Shown: positions 53,792 through 62,210 of the stretch, in pieces
How positions within the stretch are numbered: the stretch's first letter is position 1
Layout of the letters: each line of letters opens with the position of its first letter
Assembly (NCBI GenBank): GCA_963753685.1
Contig: CAVWDE010000021.1
Span: 124,001 to 188,000 of the forward strand
Origin: DATAOG01 sp963753685
GTDB lineage: Bacteria > Pseudomonadota > Alphaproteobacteria > Geminicoccales > Geminicoccaceae
DNA length: 64,000 nt
Direction: 5' to 3'
Notes under the pieces: generated by a model
The model's input: only the letters and a program-made list of their open reading frames with translations
Database searches by the model: none
What the model was told of the DNA's origin: nothing
Translations under genes and position numbers: made by a program

Positions 53792-53795
53792 CCGC

Positions 53796-55778
53796 ATGTT
53801 CGAAAAAATCCTGATCGCCAACCGCGGCGAGATCGCCTGCCGGGTGATCCGGACCTGCCGGCGGCTCGGCATCGAGACGGTCGCGGTCCATTCCGAGGCC
53901 GATGTCGACGCACCGCACGTCCGCATGGCCGACGAGGCGGTCGCGATCGGCCCGCCGCCGGCCGCCGAAAGCTACCTGCGGATCGAGAAGATCGTTGACG
54001 CTGCGCGCCGGACCGGTGCCCAGGCGGTCCACCCGGGCTATGGCTTCCTGTCCGAGAACCCGGGCTTTGCCGAGGCGCTCGAGGCCGAGGGCATCGTCTT
54101 CATCGGGCCGCCGGCCGGCGCCATCCGCCTGATGGGCGACAAGCTCGAGGCCAAGCGCCTCGCGGCCGCGGCCGGGGTCAGCATCGTGCCGGGCCATGCC
54201 GAGGCGGTGCGCGATCCCGAGCTCGCGGCCGGGATCGCCGCGACGATCGGCTATCCGGTCATGGTCAAGGCGGCCGCCGGCGGTGGCGGCAAGGGCATGC
54301 GCATCGCCCTCGATCAGCGCGATCTGCGCGAAGCCCTGGTGCGGGCCCAGAGCGAGGCGCGCTCGTCGTTCGGCGACGACCGCGTGTTCCTCGAGAAGTT
54401 CGTCTCTGAGCCGCGCCACATCGAGATCCAGGTGCTGGCCGACCGGCACGGCCACGCGCTCCATCTGGGCGAGCGCGAATGCTCGATCCAGCGGCGCCAC
54501 CAGAAGGTCATCGAGGAGGCGCCGAGCCCGTTCCTCGACGCCGACAGCCGGCGCGCCATGGGCGAGCAGGCGGTGGCGCTGGCGCGCGCCGCCGGCTACC
54601 ACTCGGTCGGCACGGTCGAGTTCATCGTCGACGCCGAGCGCAACTTCTACTTCCTCGAGATGAACACCCGCCTCCAGGTCGAGCATCCGGTGACCGAGCT
54701 GGTGACCGGCCTCGACCTGGTCGAGCAGATGCTCAGGGTTGCGGCCGGCGAGCCTCTGACCTTGACCCAGGACCAGCTGCGCCTGGACGGCTGGGCGATG
54801 GAAGCCCGGGTCTACGCCGAGGATCCCGCCCGCGGCTTCCTGCCGTCGACCGGCCGGCTGCGGCGCTACCTCGAGCCGGACGGCAAGGGCATCCGGGTCG
54901 ATGCCGGCGTGGTCGAGGGCAGCGAGGTCACGCTCTACTACGACCCGATGATCGCCAAGGTCTGCGCCCATGGCAGCGATCGCGCCCAGGCGATCGACCG
55001 GCTGAGCGCCGCGCTGGATGCCTTCTACATCCGGGGCGTCAGCCACAACGGCGCCTTCCTGACAGCACTCCTCAACCATCGCCGCTTCCGGGCGGCCGAG
55101 CTCTCGACCGACTTCATCGCCGCCGAGTTCGGCGAGCGCTTCGAGGGCGTCGCTCCGGCCGCCGCGACCCGGACCGGGCTGGCCGCGATCGCGGTCGCAC
55201 TCCGCCTGGTCCAGGTCCAGCGCGAGGCCCGGATTTCTGGCCAGCTGCCGGGCTGGCGGCCGCAGCTGCGGGCCGACTGGGTGGTCCGCCTGGGCGAGGA
55301 GAACATCGACGTCAAAGCGCACTTGGAGCCGCCCCTGGTGATCGTCGAGGTCGGCGCTGTCCGCCACGAACTGCTGCTGGAGTGGCGCCCCGGCGCGCCG
55401 CTCGCGCGCGCGACCATCGAGGGCCGGACGGCCGTGATCCAGGTCGATCCCTGCCCCGAAGGCTTCCGGCTCAGCCACGGCGGGATCGAGGTCCAGGCGC
55501 TGGTCCGGACCCGCGAGGCCGCCGAGTTCGCCGCCCGGGTGCCGCCCAAGGTGCCCCCCGATACGTCAAAGTTCCTGCTGTCGCCGATGCCGGGCCTGAT
55601 CGTCTCCGTCGCGGTCGCCAAGGGCGACCCGGTCAAGTCCGGCCAGGAGCTGGCCGTGCTCGAGGCCATGAAGATGGAGAACGTCCTGCGCGCCGAGCGC
55701 GACGGCATCATCGAGGACATCCGCATCCAGCCGGGCGCCACGGTCGCCGCCGACCAGGTCCTGATCGCGTTTGCCTAG
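53796..55778 (+). CDS. pccA: Propionyl-CoA carboxylase, alpha subunit (biotin carboxylase/biotin carrier)
   Basis: 660 residues. Biotin carboxylase domain: MFEKILIANRGEIACRVIRTCRRLGI, ATP-grasp GGGGKGMR, MNTRLQVEHPVTE; a middle BT-like region; C-terminal carrier domain with biotinylated Lys626 in EAMKME. Makes (S)-methylmalonyl-CoA from propionyl-CoA with PccB. ATG 53796 is chosen by the conserved start. Placement right behind a toxin gene suggests readthrough from the phd promoter. Confidence 0.94.
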   Translation: MFEKILIANRGEIACRVIRTCRRLGIETVAVHSEADVDAPHVRMADEAVAIGPPPAAESYLRIEKIVDAARRTGAQAVHPGYGFLSENPGFAEALEAEGIVFIGPPAGAIRLMGDKLEAKRLAAAAGVSIVPGHAEAVRDPELAAGIAATIGYPVMVKAAAGGGGKGMRIALDQRDLREALVRAQSEARSSFGDDRVFLEKFVSEPRHIEIQVLADRHGHALHLGERECSIQRRHQKVIEEAPSPFLDADSRRAMGEQAVALARAAGYHSVGTVEFIVDAERNFYFLEMNTRLQVEHPVTELVTGLDLVEQMLRVAAGEPLTLTQDQLRLDGWAMEARVYAEDPARGFLPSTGRLRRYLEPDGKGIRVDAGVVEGSEVTLYYDPMIAKVCAHGSDRAQAIDRLSAALDAFYIRGVSHNGAFLTALLNHRRFRAAELSTDFIAAEFGERFEGVAPAAATRTGLAAIAVALRLVQVQREARISGQLPGWRPQLRADWVVRLGEENIDVKAHLEPPLVIVEVGAVRHELLLEWRPGAPLARATIEGRTAVIQVDPCPEGFRLSHGGIEVQALVRTREAAEFAARVPPKVPPDTSKFLLSPMPGLIVSVAVAKGDPVKSGQELAVLEAMKMENVLRAERDGIIEDIRIQPGATVAADQVLIAFA

Positions 55779-55816
55779 AGCTCGCCGCAAACCCGTCGTC
55801 AGCCCGGAGACCGGTG

Positions 55817-56230
55817 ATGAAGCTTCCTCTCGAAGGCGGCTGCCTGTGCGGCCGGATGCGCTATCGGATCGGCGATGCGCCGCACCACGCCAACTACTGT
55901 CACTGCCGCATGTGCCAGCGCGCGAGCGGGGCGCCGGTCGTGCCGTGGCTCACCATGGCGAGCGCGGACTTCGCCTGGACCGCCGGCGCGCCCGCGGTCT
56001 ATTGCTCCTCGCCTGGGGCGGAGCGCCTGTTCTGCGGCGTTTGCGGGACCCAGCTCGTGTTCCGCGAGATCGCGGACCCTGAGAGCCTCGACGTCACGCT
56101 CGCGAGCCTCGACGACCCGGTCGCGGTCCGCCCGAGCCACCACATCTGGACGATGAGCCGGATCGCCTGGTTCGACCTTGCGGACGACCTGCCCCACCAC
56201 CCGGAGCGCGGCCCCGGCAGCGCCGGCTGA
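55817..56230 (+). CDS. GFA/CENP-V-family protein
   Basis: 137 residues. Zinc ligands GGCLCGRMRY (Cys9, Cys11), CHCRMCQR (Cys28, Cys30, Cys33) and FCGVCGTQL. The family is named after glutathione-dependent formaldehyde activation, but that function is disputed and the true substrate is unknown. Overlaps closely (five-base gap) with the convergent YafY-type gene. Confidence 0.88.
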   Translation: MKLPLEGGCLCGRMRYRIGDAPHHANYCHCRMCQRASGAPVVPWLTMASADFAWTAGAPAVYCSSPGAERLFCGVCGTQLVFREIADPESLDVTLASLDDPVAVRPSHHIWTMSRIAWFDLADDLPHHPERGPGSAG

Positions 56231-56235
56231 GCGCC

Positions 56236-56913
56236 TCAGCTCTCGTCTCGCTTCAGAAAATCCTGGATCGTCTTGCCGCGCTCCGGGCGGAACCTCTCCT
56301 CCAGCACGTCGAGCTCCGCCATGCGGTCGAGCCGGAACGAGCGGAAATCCTCGCGCAGCTCGCACCACGCGACCAGCAGCCAGGCCGGGCCGTAGAACGA
56401 CAGCGCGAGCGGCCGCACTATGCGCGCGCTCGCCCGCTCCTCGCCGTCGCGGTAGCAGAAGTGCACCTTCAGCCGGCGCCGCAACGCCAGCCGCAAAGCA
56501 CTCGGATCGACGTTGATCGGGTGCGCGAAATGGTCGGCCGGCGCGAGCAGGGCGGTGTCCGCCATGTGCTGGCGCAGGCGCTCCGGGATCACCGCCTCGA
56601 CCTTGGCGATCACGTTGCCAGCCGCGTCGGCGAGCTTGGCATCGGTCCAGGACTCGATGATCCGGGCGCCCAGCACCAGGGCCTCGATCTCGAGCTCGTC
56701 GAACATCAAGGGCGGCAGGTCGAACCCTTGGCGCAACGCATAGCCGACGCCCGCCTCGCCCTCGATCGGGACCCGGCTTGCCATCAGATCGCGCACGTCG
56801 CGGTAGATGGTCCGCTCCGAGACCTCGAGCTTCTCCGCCAGATCGCGGGCGCGCACCAGCTTCTGCCGGCGCAGCAGCTGGATGATCTCGAACAGGCGGT
56901 CGGCGCGGCGCAT
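56236..56913 (-). CDS. YafY/DeoR-type transcriptional regulator with WYL domain
   Basis: 225 residues. N-terminal HTH MRRADRLFEIIQLLRRQKLVRARDLAEKLEVSERTIYRDVRDL and a WYL-type C-terminal domain (residues about 130-200, SFYGPAWLLVAWCELREDFRSFRLDRM). An operator-like palindrome lies 53 bases upstream. GFA genes are often next to such regulators, and the divergent DUF1127 gene may share control. Confidence 0.9.
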   Translation of the reverse strand: MRRADRLFEIIQLLRRQKLVRARDLAEKLEVSERTIYRDVRDLMASRVPIEGEAGVGYALRQGFDLPPLMFDELEIEALVLGARIIESWTDAKLADAAGNVIAKVEAVIPERLRQHMADTALLAPADHFAHPINVDPSALRLALRRRLKVHFCYRDGEERASARIVRPLALSFYGPAWLLVAWCELREDFRSFRLDRMAELDVLEERFRPERGKTIQDFLKRDES

Positions 56914-56966
56914 CGGTTGCCTGCGGTAAGGCCTCCCCGGCTCGATCGTCGAAGCCTAGCCGAGCT

Positions 56967-56990
56967 CTCCTGACATCATGCTGTCAGGAG
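56967..56990. promoter_or_regulatory. Operator CTCCTGACA-N6-TGTCAGGAG
   Basis: Perfect nine-base arms with spacer TCATGC in the divergent gap between the YafY-type gene and the DUF1127 gene. TGACA-N6-TGTCA cores are common sites for YafY-type regulators, so autoregulation plus control of the divergent gene is likely. Confidence 0.7.
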
Positions 56991-57044
56991 CCTGCGACTA
57001 GCATGCCCACTTCTCACCAACCGGCATGCATGAGGAGCCTGCAG

Positions 57045-57302
57045 ATGTCGATCCTTCAGCTGAGATCCTCCCAGGCGACCCTGGCGGGGCGCCGGCCGGG
57101 CCTGGGCTACGCCCGCACGCCGCGCCGGGTCCGTCTGGGCCTGCGCGCGCTGGAGCGGGCCGCCGACCTGCTGCTGACCTGGCAGGAGCGCTCGCAGCAG
57201 CGCCGCCAGCTCGAGACGCTGAGCGACCACATGCTGCGCGACATCGGCCTGAGCCGTGCCGACGTCATGGCCGAGGCGACCAAGCCGTTCTGGGAGCGCT
57301 GA
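57045..57302 (+). CDS. DUF1127 (YjiS-like) small protein
   Basis: 85 residues. The C-terminal half has the DUF1127 signature HMLRDIGLSRADVMAE; the N-terminal part is basic. Such proteins occur in many copies in Alphaproteobacteria; some are reported to act in phosphate or stress regulation via RNA interaction. ATG 57045 has GAGGAG seven bases upstream; the earlier ATG at 57030 sits within that site. Confidence 0.85.
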   Translation: MSILQLRSSQATLAGRRPGLGYARTPRRVRLGLRALERAADLLLTWQERSQQRRQLETLSDHMLRDIGLSRADVMAEATKPFWER

Positions 57303-57389
57303 CCGGGTCGGGGACGGTCGGGAAATTCGATGGACCTTGGCCGCCCGGGCGGGCTATCTGCACCCTTGAACCGCGACGGGAGGGGACGG

Positions 57390-58013
57390 ATGCTGGAGCC
57401 GGCCAAGGTCACCGAGGAGCTGCGCGCGCGGGTGCGTGCGGAGCTCCCCGAAGTCGAGCAGATCCGCGATCGGGAGCTTGGCGCCAGGGTCGTCGAAGCC
57501 TGGGCGCTGGCGCTCGCCTCGAGCAGCTTTCACGCGATCGGCGAGATCGAGCCGTCCGGCAACCCCGGCGTCAACACGCTCAAGCGCGGCCGCCAGACCG
57601 ACCACATCCGGGGCGTCACCCGCATGGCGTTGGCACTCGCCGAGCAGCTGCAGGGGCAGCTCGAGGACCTGGTGATCGACCGGGATATTCTGATCGCAGG
57701 CGCGCTCTGCCACGACGTCGGCAAGCCCTGGGAGTTCGATCCTTTGAACCGCAAGCGCTGGCAGGCCGGTCCGCGCGCCGCCGGCCTGCCCTCGGTCCGC
57801 CACCCGGCGTTCGGCGTCCACATCTGCTTCACGGTCGGCCTGCCCGAGGAGGTCGCGCACTGCGCCGCCGCCCATTCCGGCGAGGGCGAGCTGCTGGTCC
57901 GCTCGCTCGAGAACACCATCATCCATCACGCCGACTACGCCTTCTGGGCCATCTGCCGCGCGGCCGACCTGCTGGTGCCCGAAAGTATCGCCGAGCTCAA
58001 GGTCCGCCATTAA
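57390..58013 (+). CDS. HD-domain phosphohydrolase-like protein
   Basis: 207 residues. HD superfamily metal site: His in RGRQTDHIRGV, His-Asp in ALCHDVGKPWEF, His in AAHSGEGE and a downstream HHADYA aspartate. ATG 57390 is preceded by GGGAGGGG. Probably cleaves a phosphate ester or nucleotide; substrate not readable. A short near-copy of its last codons recurs at 59644-59672. Confidence 0.82.
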   Translation: MLEPAKVTEELRARVRAELPEVEQIRDRELGARVVEAWALALASSSFHAIGEIEPSGNPGVNTLKRGRQTDHIRGVTRMALALAEQLQGQLEDLVIDRDILIAGALCHDVGKPWEFDPLNRKRWQAGPRAAGLPSVRHPAFGVHICFTVGLPEEVAHCAAAHSGEGELLVRSLENTIIHHADYAFWAICRAADLLVPESIAELKVRH

Positions 58014-58168
58014 GCCGGCGCCTCGTCCAGACTTGAGGCCGGCCAACTTCATCATCGGGCCACAGCCCGCGGCTGATGTAGACAAGCCTCCGCGACCGAC
58101 CCTAGGCTGCGCCGAATGGCTTCCGTCAACGTGGGCTCCTGGAGCCGCCAGACCACGAGCTGAGATGC

Positions 58169-59554
58169 ATGGCAAAGATCCGCTCGCTGCCCGACGGCGT
58201 GGAGTTTGACACGAACGAGGGCGAGACATTGCTCGAGGCGGCGCTGCGTGCCGAGCTGCCGCTCACCCATGCCTGCGGCGGCCGGGCGAAGTGCTCGACC
58301 TGCCGCGTCTGGGTGCTCGCCGGGCTCGATCGGTGCCCTTCGCGGACCGACGCCGAACGGGCGCTGGCCGAGCGGCTCGGTCTCGGCGACGAGGTCCGCC
58401 TTGCCTGCCAGCTGCGACCCGGCGGCGACCTCCGGGTGCGGCGGCTGGTCATCGACGAGACCGATCTCATGATGACCAGCCAGCTCGACCGCGCCGCGGC
58501 GACCCGGGTCGGCGAGGTCCGCGAGGTGACCGTGTTCTTCAGCGACGTCGTCGGCTTCACGAAGATTGCCGAGACCTTGCCGCCCTATGACGTCATGTAC
58601 CTCCTCAACCGCTACTTCGTGCAGGCGGGTGAGATCATCGAGCGCAACGGCGGCTATATCGACAAATTCGTGGGTGACGGGATGATGGCGCTGTTCGGCG
58701 TTAACGGCCAGAAGGATGCGCCGATCCGTGCCGTCAACGCGGCGCTGCAGACGCTCGCCGCGATCGATCGCATGCAGCCGTTCGTGGCGTCGATGTACGA
58801 TCATGACTTCGACATCCGGATCGGCCTGCATCACGGCGAAGCCCTGCTGGGCTCGGTCGGCACGCTCGGCCACGAACGGCTGACGGCGATCGGCGATGTC
58901 GTCAACGTCGCCAGCCGTATCGAGGGCGCGAACAAGGAGGCCGGCACCCGCCTGTTGATCTCCGAGGCGCTCTACCGCCTGGTCGAGGACCAGGTCGAGA
59001 TGCTCGACTTCGTGCGCACGCGCCTGCGCGGCACCAGCGAGCGCATCACGCTCTACGAAATCCAGCGGATCAAGCCGGAGGTCGAGGCGACCCTGAATGA
59101 GCGGCTGCTGCACGAAGCCGAACACTACGCCGGCCGCAAGTGGCGGCACGCGTTCGCCGAGGACGAGCTTGCCGTCGGCGAGCGGCGCATCCTCGAGCTC
59201 GACAAATGCGATGTCGTCGTCCATCGCGGGCCGAACGGCTACATCGCCTTCAACAACGCCTGCCCGCACGTGCGGCTGCCGTTCTACGACCGAACGCCGC
59301 CGAAAGCGGAACATGTGGCCATCCTGCCCCCACGGCAGAGCGTCGTGACCGACGACCTCGAGATCCACTGTCGCTGGCACGGCACCTGCTACGATCTGCA
59401 GACCGGTGAGATCCGCGCCTGGTGCCCGCTGCTCAATCAGGACGGCACCTCACCGGGGTGGGAATTTCTCGGTGACATCTCGAAGAATCTCGCGCCCCTC
59501 GAAGTCTTTCAGTGCCGCATCACCGACGGACAGCTCTGGATCTCGCTGGATTGA
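58169..59554 (+). CDS. Fusion: adrenodoxin-type ferredoxin, class III nucleotide cyclase, Rieske-type domain
   Basis: 461 residues in one uninterrupted frame. Residues 1-95: [2Fe-2S] ferredoxin with Cys36, Cys42, Cys45 and Cys80 (C-x5-C-x2-C-x34-C, adrenodoxin-like). Residues about 115-300: class III cyclase with metal aspartates Asp126 and Asp170, Lys166 before the second, Asp243 and Asn246/Arg250 (GDVVNVASR), so all expected catalytic residues for an adenylate cyclase are there. Residues about 335-461: Rieske-like, Cys365-x-His367 and Cys401-x-x-His404 (longer loop than most). No membrane span. Likely makes cAMP in response to redox state or electron transfer. No obvious operon partner. ATG 58169 has only a weak ribosome site. 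Confidence 0.92.
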   Translation: MAKIRSLPDGVEFDTNEGETLLEAALRAELPLTHACGGRAKCSTCRVWVLAGLDRCPSRTDAERALAERLGLGDEVRLACQLRPGGDLRVRRLVIDETDLMMTSQLDRAAATRVGEVREVTVFFSDVVGFTKIAETLPPYDVMYLLNRYFVQAGEIIERNGGYIDKFVGDGMMALFGVNGQKDAPIRAVNAALQTLAAIDRMQPFVASMYDHDFDIRIGLHHGEALLGSVGTLGHERLTAIGDVVNVASRIEGANKEAGTRLLISEALYRLVEDQVEMLDFVRTRLRGTSERITLYEIQRIKPEVEATLNERLLHEAEHYAGRKWRHAFAEDELAVGERRILELDKCDVVVHRGPNGYIAFNNACPHVRLPFYDRTPPKAEHVAILPPRQSVVTDDLEIHCRWHGTCYDLQTGEIRAWCPLLNQDGTSPGWEFLGDISKNLAPLEVFQCRITDGQLWISLD

Positions 59555-59643
59555 CGGCGCGGCGCGCAGCTTCATCGCACAGGCCCGGTCTTGGATTGGC
59601 ACACGGGGCCGCGACGTCTTCGAACTCGTCTTCGTGCCTCGAC

Positions 59644-59672
59644 CCCGAAAGCATCGCCGAGCTCAAGGTCCG
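59644..59672 (+). repeat. Near-copy of the HD gene 3' end
   Basis: 28 of 29 bases match 57978-58006, both encoding ESIAELKVR. It lies in the gap between the fusion cyclase and the DUF3750 pseudogene and has no gene around it. Probably a relic of an HD-gene paralogue; a shared C-terminal peptide of a family is the other explanation. Confidence 0.5.
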
Positions 59673-59700
59673 GTATCGAGGGGAACGCGCCAAGGGAACG

Positions 59701-60523
59701 TCAATGGCAGCGGTGCTCGGGCGGGATCTGGCTGAGCTTGTCGAGGTCGGCGGGATCGGCGCGCCGGCCCTCGGGGAACCCCAGGCGGCCAATGATCGGT
59801 AACTTGAACGCGGGCGGATCGAGGTCGATCCCGAACACCGCGCCCAGCAGGTTGATCTCGATGCCCCTCCTCGCGGGCCACCAGGATCCCGACCAGCCCC
59901 AGGATCGAGATCTGCCAGCCCGTGCCGCTCGGCGCCGGCGCCAGGATCCGCCTGCCGACCAGATAGTCCTTGCCGATCGCGGTCGGCGGCAGATCGACCC
60001 GCAGTTCCGGCGCCGCGCGCGCCAGCTCGGCGATGAAGCTGTTGCTGTTGGGCCCCGGCCACAGCCGGTAGCGGTCCGGATAGCGCCGTGCGGCACCCTG
60101 GATCTCGATGATCGCCTGGTCCGCCCGTCCGCCTCTGACCTCGGCCAGCAGGGTCGGCTCGGCGCCGTGCCATCTCCGGTCCGGATAATATTTCTGACAG
60201 GTTCTGACCGCTCGTCCCGATAGGTAGGGCGGGAACCCATGCGCTTCGTACACTGTATACTTCGTCTCCCCGGCTCGGCGAAAGGCGAGCCAGGTATGCA
60301 CCGAGACGATCCTTGCGTACCACTCGTAGCTCCGGGCGGCATAGAGCTGGACGATACTCTCCTGATTGGCCTCGGGTCCGGGTGCCAGCCCGACCACGGC
60401 GACGTCGTCGAACCGCCGCTCCGGCGAGCAGGCGACCAGCCCGAAGCAGACGAGCACGGCACCGGTGACGCGCCCCAGCCAGGGCTCTCGTCGCTGCGGT
60501 CCCTGGCGGAGGCGCGCGCGCAT
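59701..60523 (-). pseudogene. DUF3750 lipoprotein gene with one +1 frameshift
   Basis: The 5' part gives a lipobox-like GLVACS near residue 30 and the DUF3750 core: WPGPNSNSFIAELARAAPELRVDLPPTAIGKDYL and APAPSGTGWQISILGLVGILVAREEG. The frame then breaks, and the rest (IEINLLGAVFGIDLDPPAFKLPIIGRLGFPEG) continues one frame over. Dropping one C from the CCCC at 59864-59867 restores a single ORF of about 273 residues. This may be a true null mutation or a sequencing error in a homopolymer. Start ATG 60523 is tentative. Confidence 0.75.
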
Positions 60524-60685
60524 GCCTGGGGGATCGCTGATCACGTCAGGGAAGATCCGGATGGCGGCGGGCCCGAGTGCGGCGCCAACCTTACAGTGCC
60601 GGGGCAAAGCCTCGCAAGGCATCGGCTCCTTGAAGATCCGGGGATGTGGCACTAATGTCTGGGCTGTGGCACAAGGAGGCCGTCG

Positions 60686-60913
60686 ATGCGCCAATTGAGC
60701 GTCCGTGAGATCCGAGCTGCTCTCACTCAGCTGGAGCAGATCCTGGAGGAAGAGGGGGAGGTGGTCATCACGCGTCATGGCGAACCCATCGCGCGCGTGT
60801 TGCCGGCGGTCAGAAAGGGAGGGATACCGAGCCATGCCGACCTCCGCCGCCGCATGTCTCGTGTCAGTGTTGGCAGCGAGGTTCTGATCCGGCAGGAGCG
60901 CGATGAGCGCTGA
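60686..60913 (+). CDS. Phd/YefM-type antitoxin, third copy (distinct lineage)
   Basis: 75 residues. MRQLSVREIRAALTQLEQILEEEGEVVITRHGEPIARVLP is the Phd/YefM fold with a C-terminal basic half. Overlaps the toxin gene by 11 bases. Not a close relative of the two pcc-linked copies. Upstream sequence contains GGCTGTGGCACAAGGAGG, giving a good ribosome site. Confidence 0.88.
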   Translation: MRQLSVREIRAALTQLEQILEEEGEVVITRHGEPIARVLPAVRKGGIPSHADLRRRMSRVSVGSEVLIRQERDER

Positions 60914-61343
60914 CGTCGCCTACGTCGACAGCAGCGCGCTCGCCAAATGGTACCTGAACGAGGCTGGTTCGGCCGAGTTCGTCGATTTCATCCGTGCCCA
61001 GCGGCTGGCTCTGATCAGTCGATTGACGGTCGTGGAGCTGCGGTCGCTGCTGGCGCGCCGCCAGCGATCGGGCGACATCACCGCAAACTACCGGCGGGAC
61101 GCAGTTCGGACGTTCGAGATGGATGTCCGCCGGGGCTTTCTGCAGGTCGAGCCGCTGTTCGATCAGCAGGCGATCATCGCCGCGGATTTGATCGATCGTC
61201 TGCCGAATCTCCCTTTGCGCACGCTCGATGCCTTGCACCTCGCGATCGCGCAGACCACCGGCGTCCGCCTGTTCGCGACCGCCGATCGAGCGCTCGCCCG
61301 CGCCGCCGAAGCGATTGGCCTCGCGGCCGTCACGTTTGGCTGA
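60903..61343 (+). CDS. PIN-domain toxin (VapC type)
   Basis: 146 residues. YVDSSALAKWYLNE (Asp), RLTVVELRSLLARR (Glu), LRTLDALHLAIA (Asp) and LFATADRALA (Asp). ATG 60903 overlaps the antitoxin. This is the fourth toxin-antitoxin pair in the window, in a different PIN subgroup from the pcc-linked ones. Confidence 0.88.
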   Translation: MSADVAYVDSSALAKWYLNEAGSAEFVDFIRAQRLALISRLTVVELRSLLARRQRSGDITANYRRDAVRTFEMDVRRGFLQVEPLFDQQAIIAADLIDRLPNLPLRTLDALHLAIAQTTGVRLFATADRALARAAEAIGLAAVTFG

Positions 61344-61359
61344 GGCGGGCGCGCCGCGG

Positions 61360-62160
61360 TCAGGTCAATTGACAACTCGCTCCGCCCAGGCCCTCGATCT
61401 CGATTTCGACCAGGTCGCCAGCTTCGACCCATCGGGTCTCGACCACGCTCCCGAGCAGCACGAACTCTCCAGTCGCCAGCGTTCGGCCACGGCCTGCCAG
61501 GCCGTTGGCGAGCCAGGCGAGCGCGGTCAACGGGTGGCCCAGGATGTCGCCGCCGCGCCCGCTCCCGACCTCACTGCCGTTGATCCGCATGCGGCCTGTG
61601 ACGCTGGTCAGATCGAGCTCATGCCAATTCTCCACTGACGCCCCTAACACGCAGGCGGCATTGAAGAAATCATCAGCGATCAAAGTCGGCGTGTCGAGCG
61701 TCTTGTAGTCCTCGTAGCGATCGTCGACCACCTCGATCGCGGCCATGCAGGCACCGATCGCGGCCGCGACGCTGGCAGCGTCGTAGGGCGCGCCGACGGC
61801 GGGCAGGGCCGTCGCCATGCGGACCGCGATCTCGCACTCGACGCCGACGTGCAGGAAATCGGCATGCCGGAACCGGCCGTGCCCGTGCCGCACCGTGGGC
61901 GCGAAGACGCCGCCGGCACAGGGATTGCCGATGTCGAGGAAGCGCTGCATCACGGCCGTGGTGCAGCCGATCTTGTGGCCGGCAAGCGCGCCGCAGCCGG
62001 CGGCGCTCAAGCGGTGATGGAGCGCGTCCTGAATCGCATAGGCGGCAGCCTCGTCCGGCGGCCGACAGGCCGCGGGCAGGCCCGCGAAGCGATGGCGCTC
62101 GAGCCGCGCCCGGGCGAGCAGCCCCGCCGCCTGCTCGATCTCCGCCTGTCCCATCGCCAC
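61360..62160 (-). CDS. 2-oxopent-4-enoate hydratase/fumarylacetoacetate hydrolase-family protein
   Basis: 266 residues. MhpD-like: HKIGCTT near the middle of the N-terminal half, VECEIAVRM and IEVVDDRY carrying the metal-binding glutamates, FFNAACVLG and a C-terminal GGDILGHPLTALAWLAN. Such enzymes hydrate 2-hydroxy-penta-2,4-dienoate or decarboxylate related acids in meta-cleavage pathways. No other meta-cleavage gene is near. ATG 62160 with a second ATG at 62154. Confidence 0.87.
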   Translation of the reverse strand: MAMGQAEIEQAAGLLARARLERHRFAGLPAACRPPDEAAAYAIQDALHHRLSAAGCGALAGHKIGCTTAVMQRFLDIGNPCAGGVFAPTVRHGHGRFRHADFLHVGVECEIAVRMATALPAVGAPYDAASVAAAIGACMAAIEVVDDRYEDYKTLDTPTLIADDFFNAACVLGASVENWHELDLTSVTGRMRINGSEVGSGRGGDILGHPLTALAWLANGLAGRGRTLATGEFVLLGSVVETRWVEAGDLVEIEIEGLGGASCQLT

Positions 62161-62210
62161 CCCGTTGCCCCGGTCCGCAGGCGTGCGGTCCGCCGCCTCG
62201 GCGTGACCGG

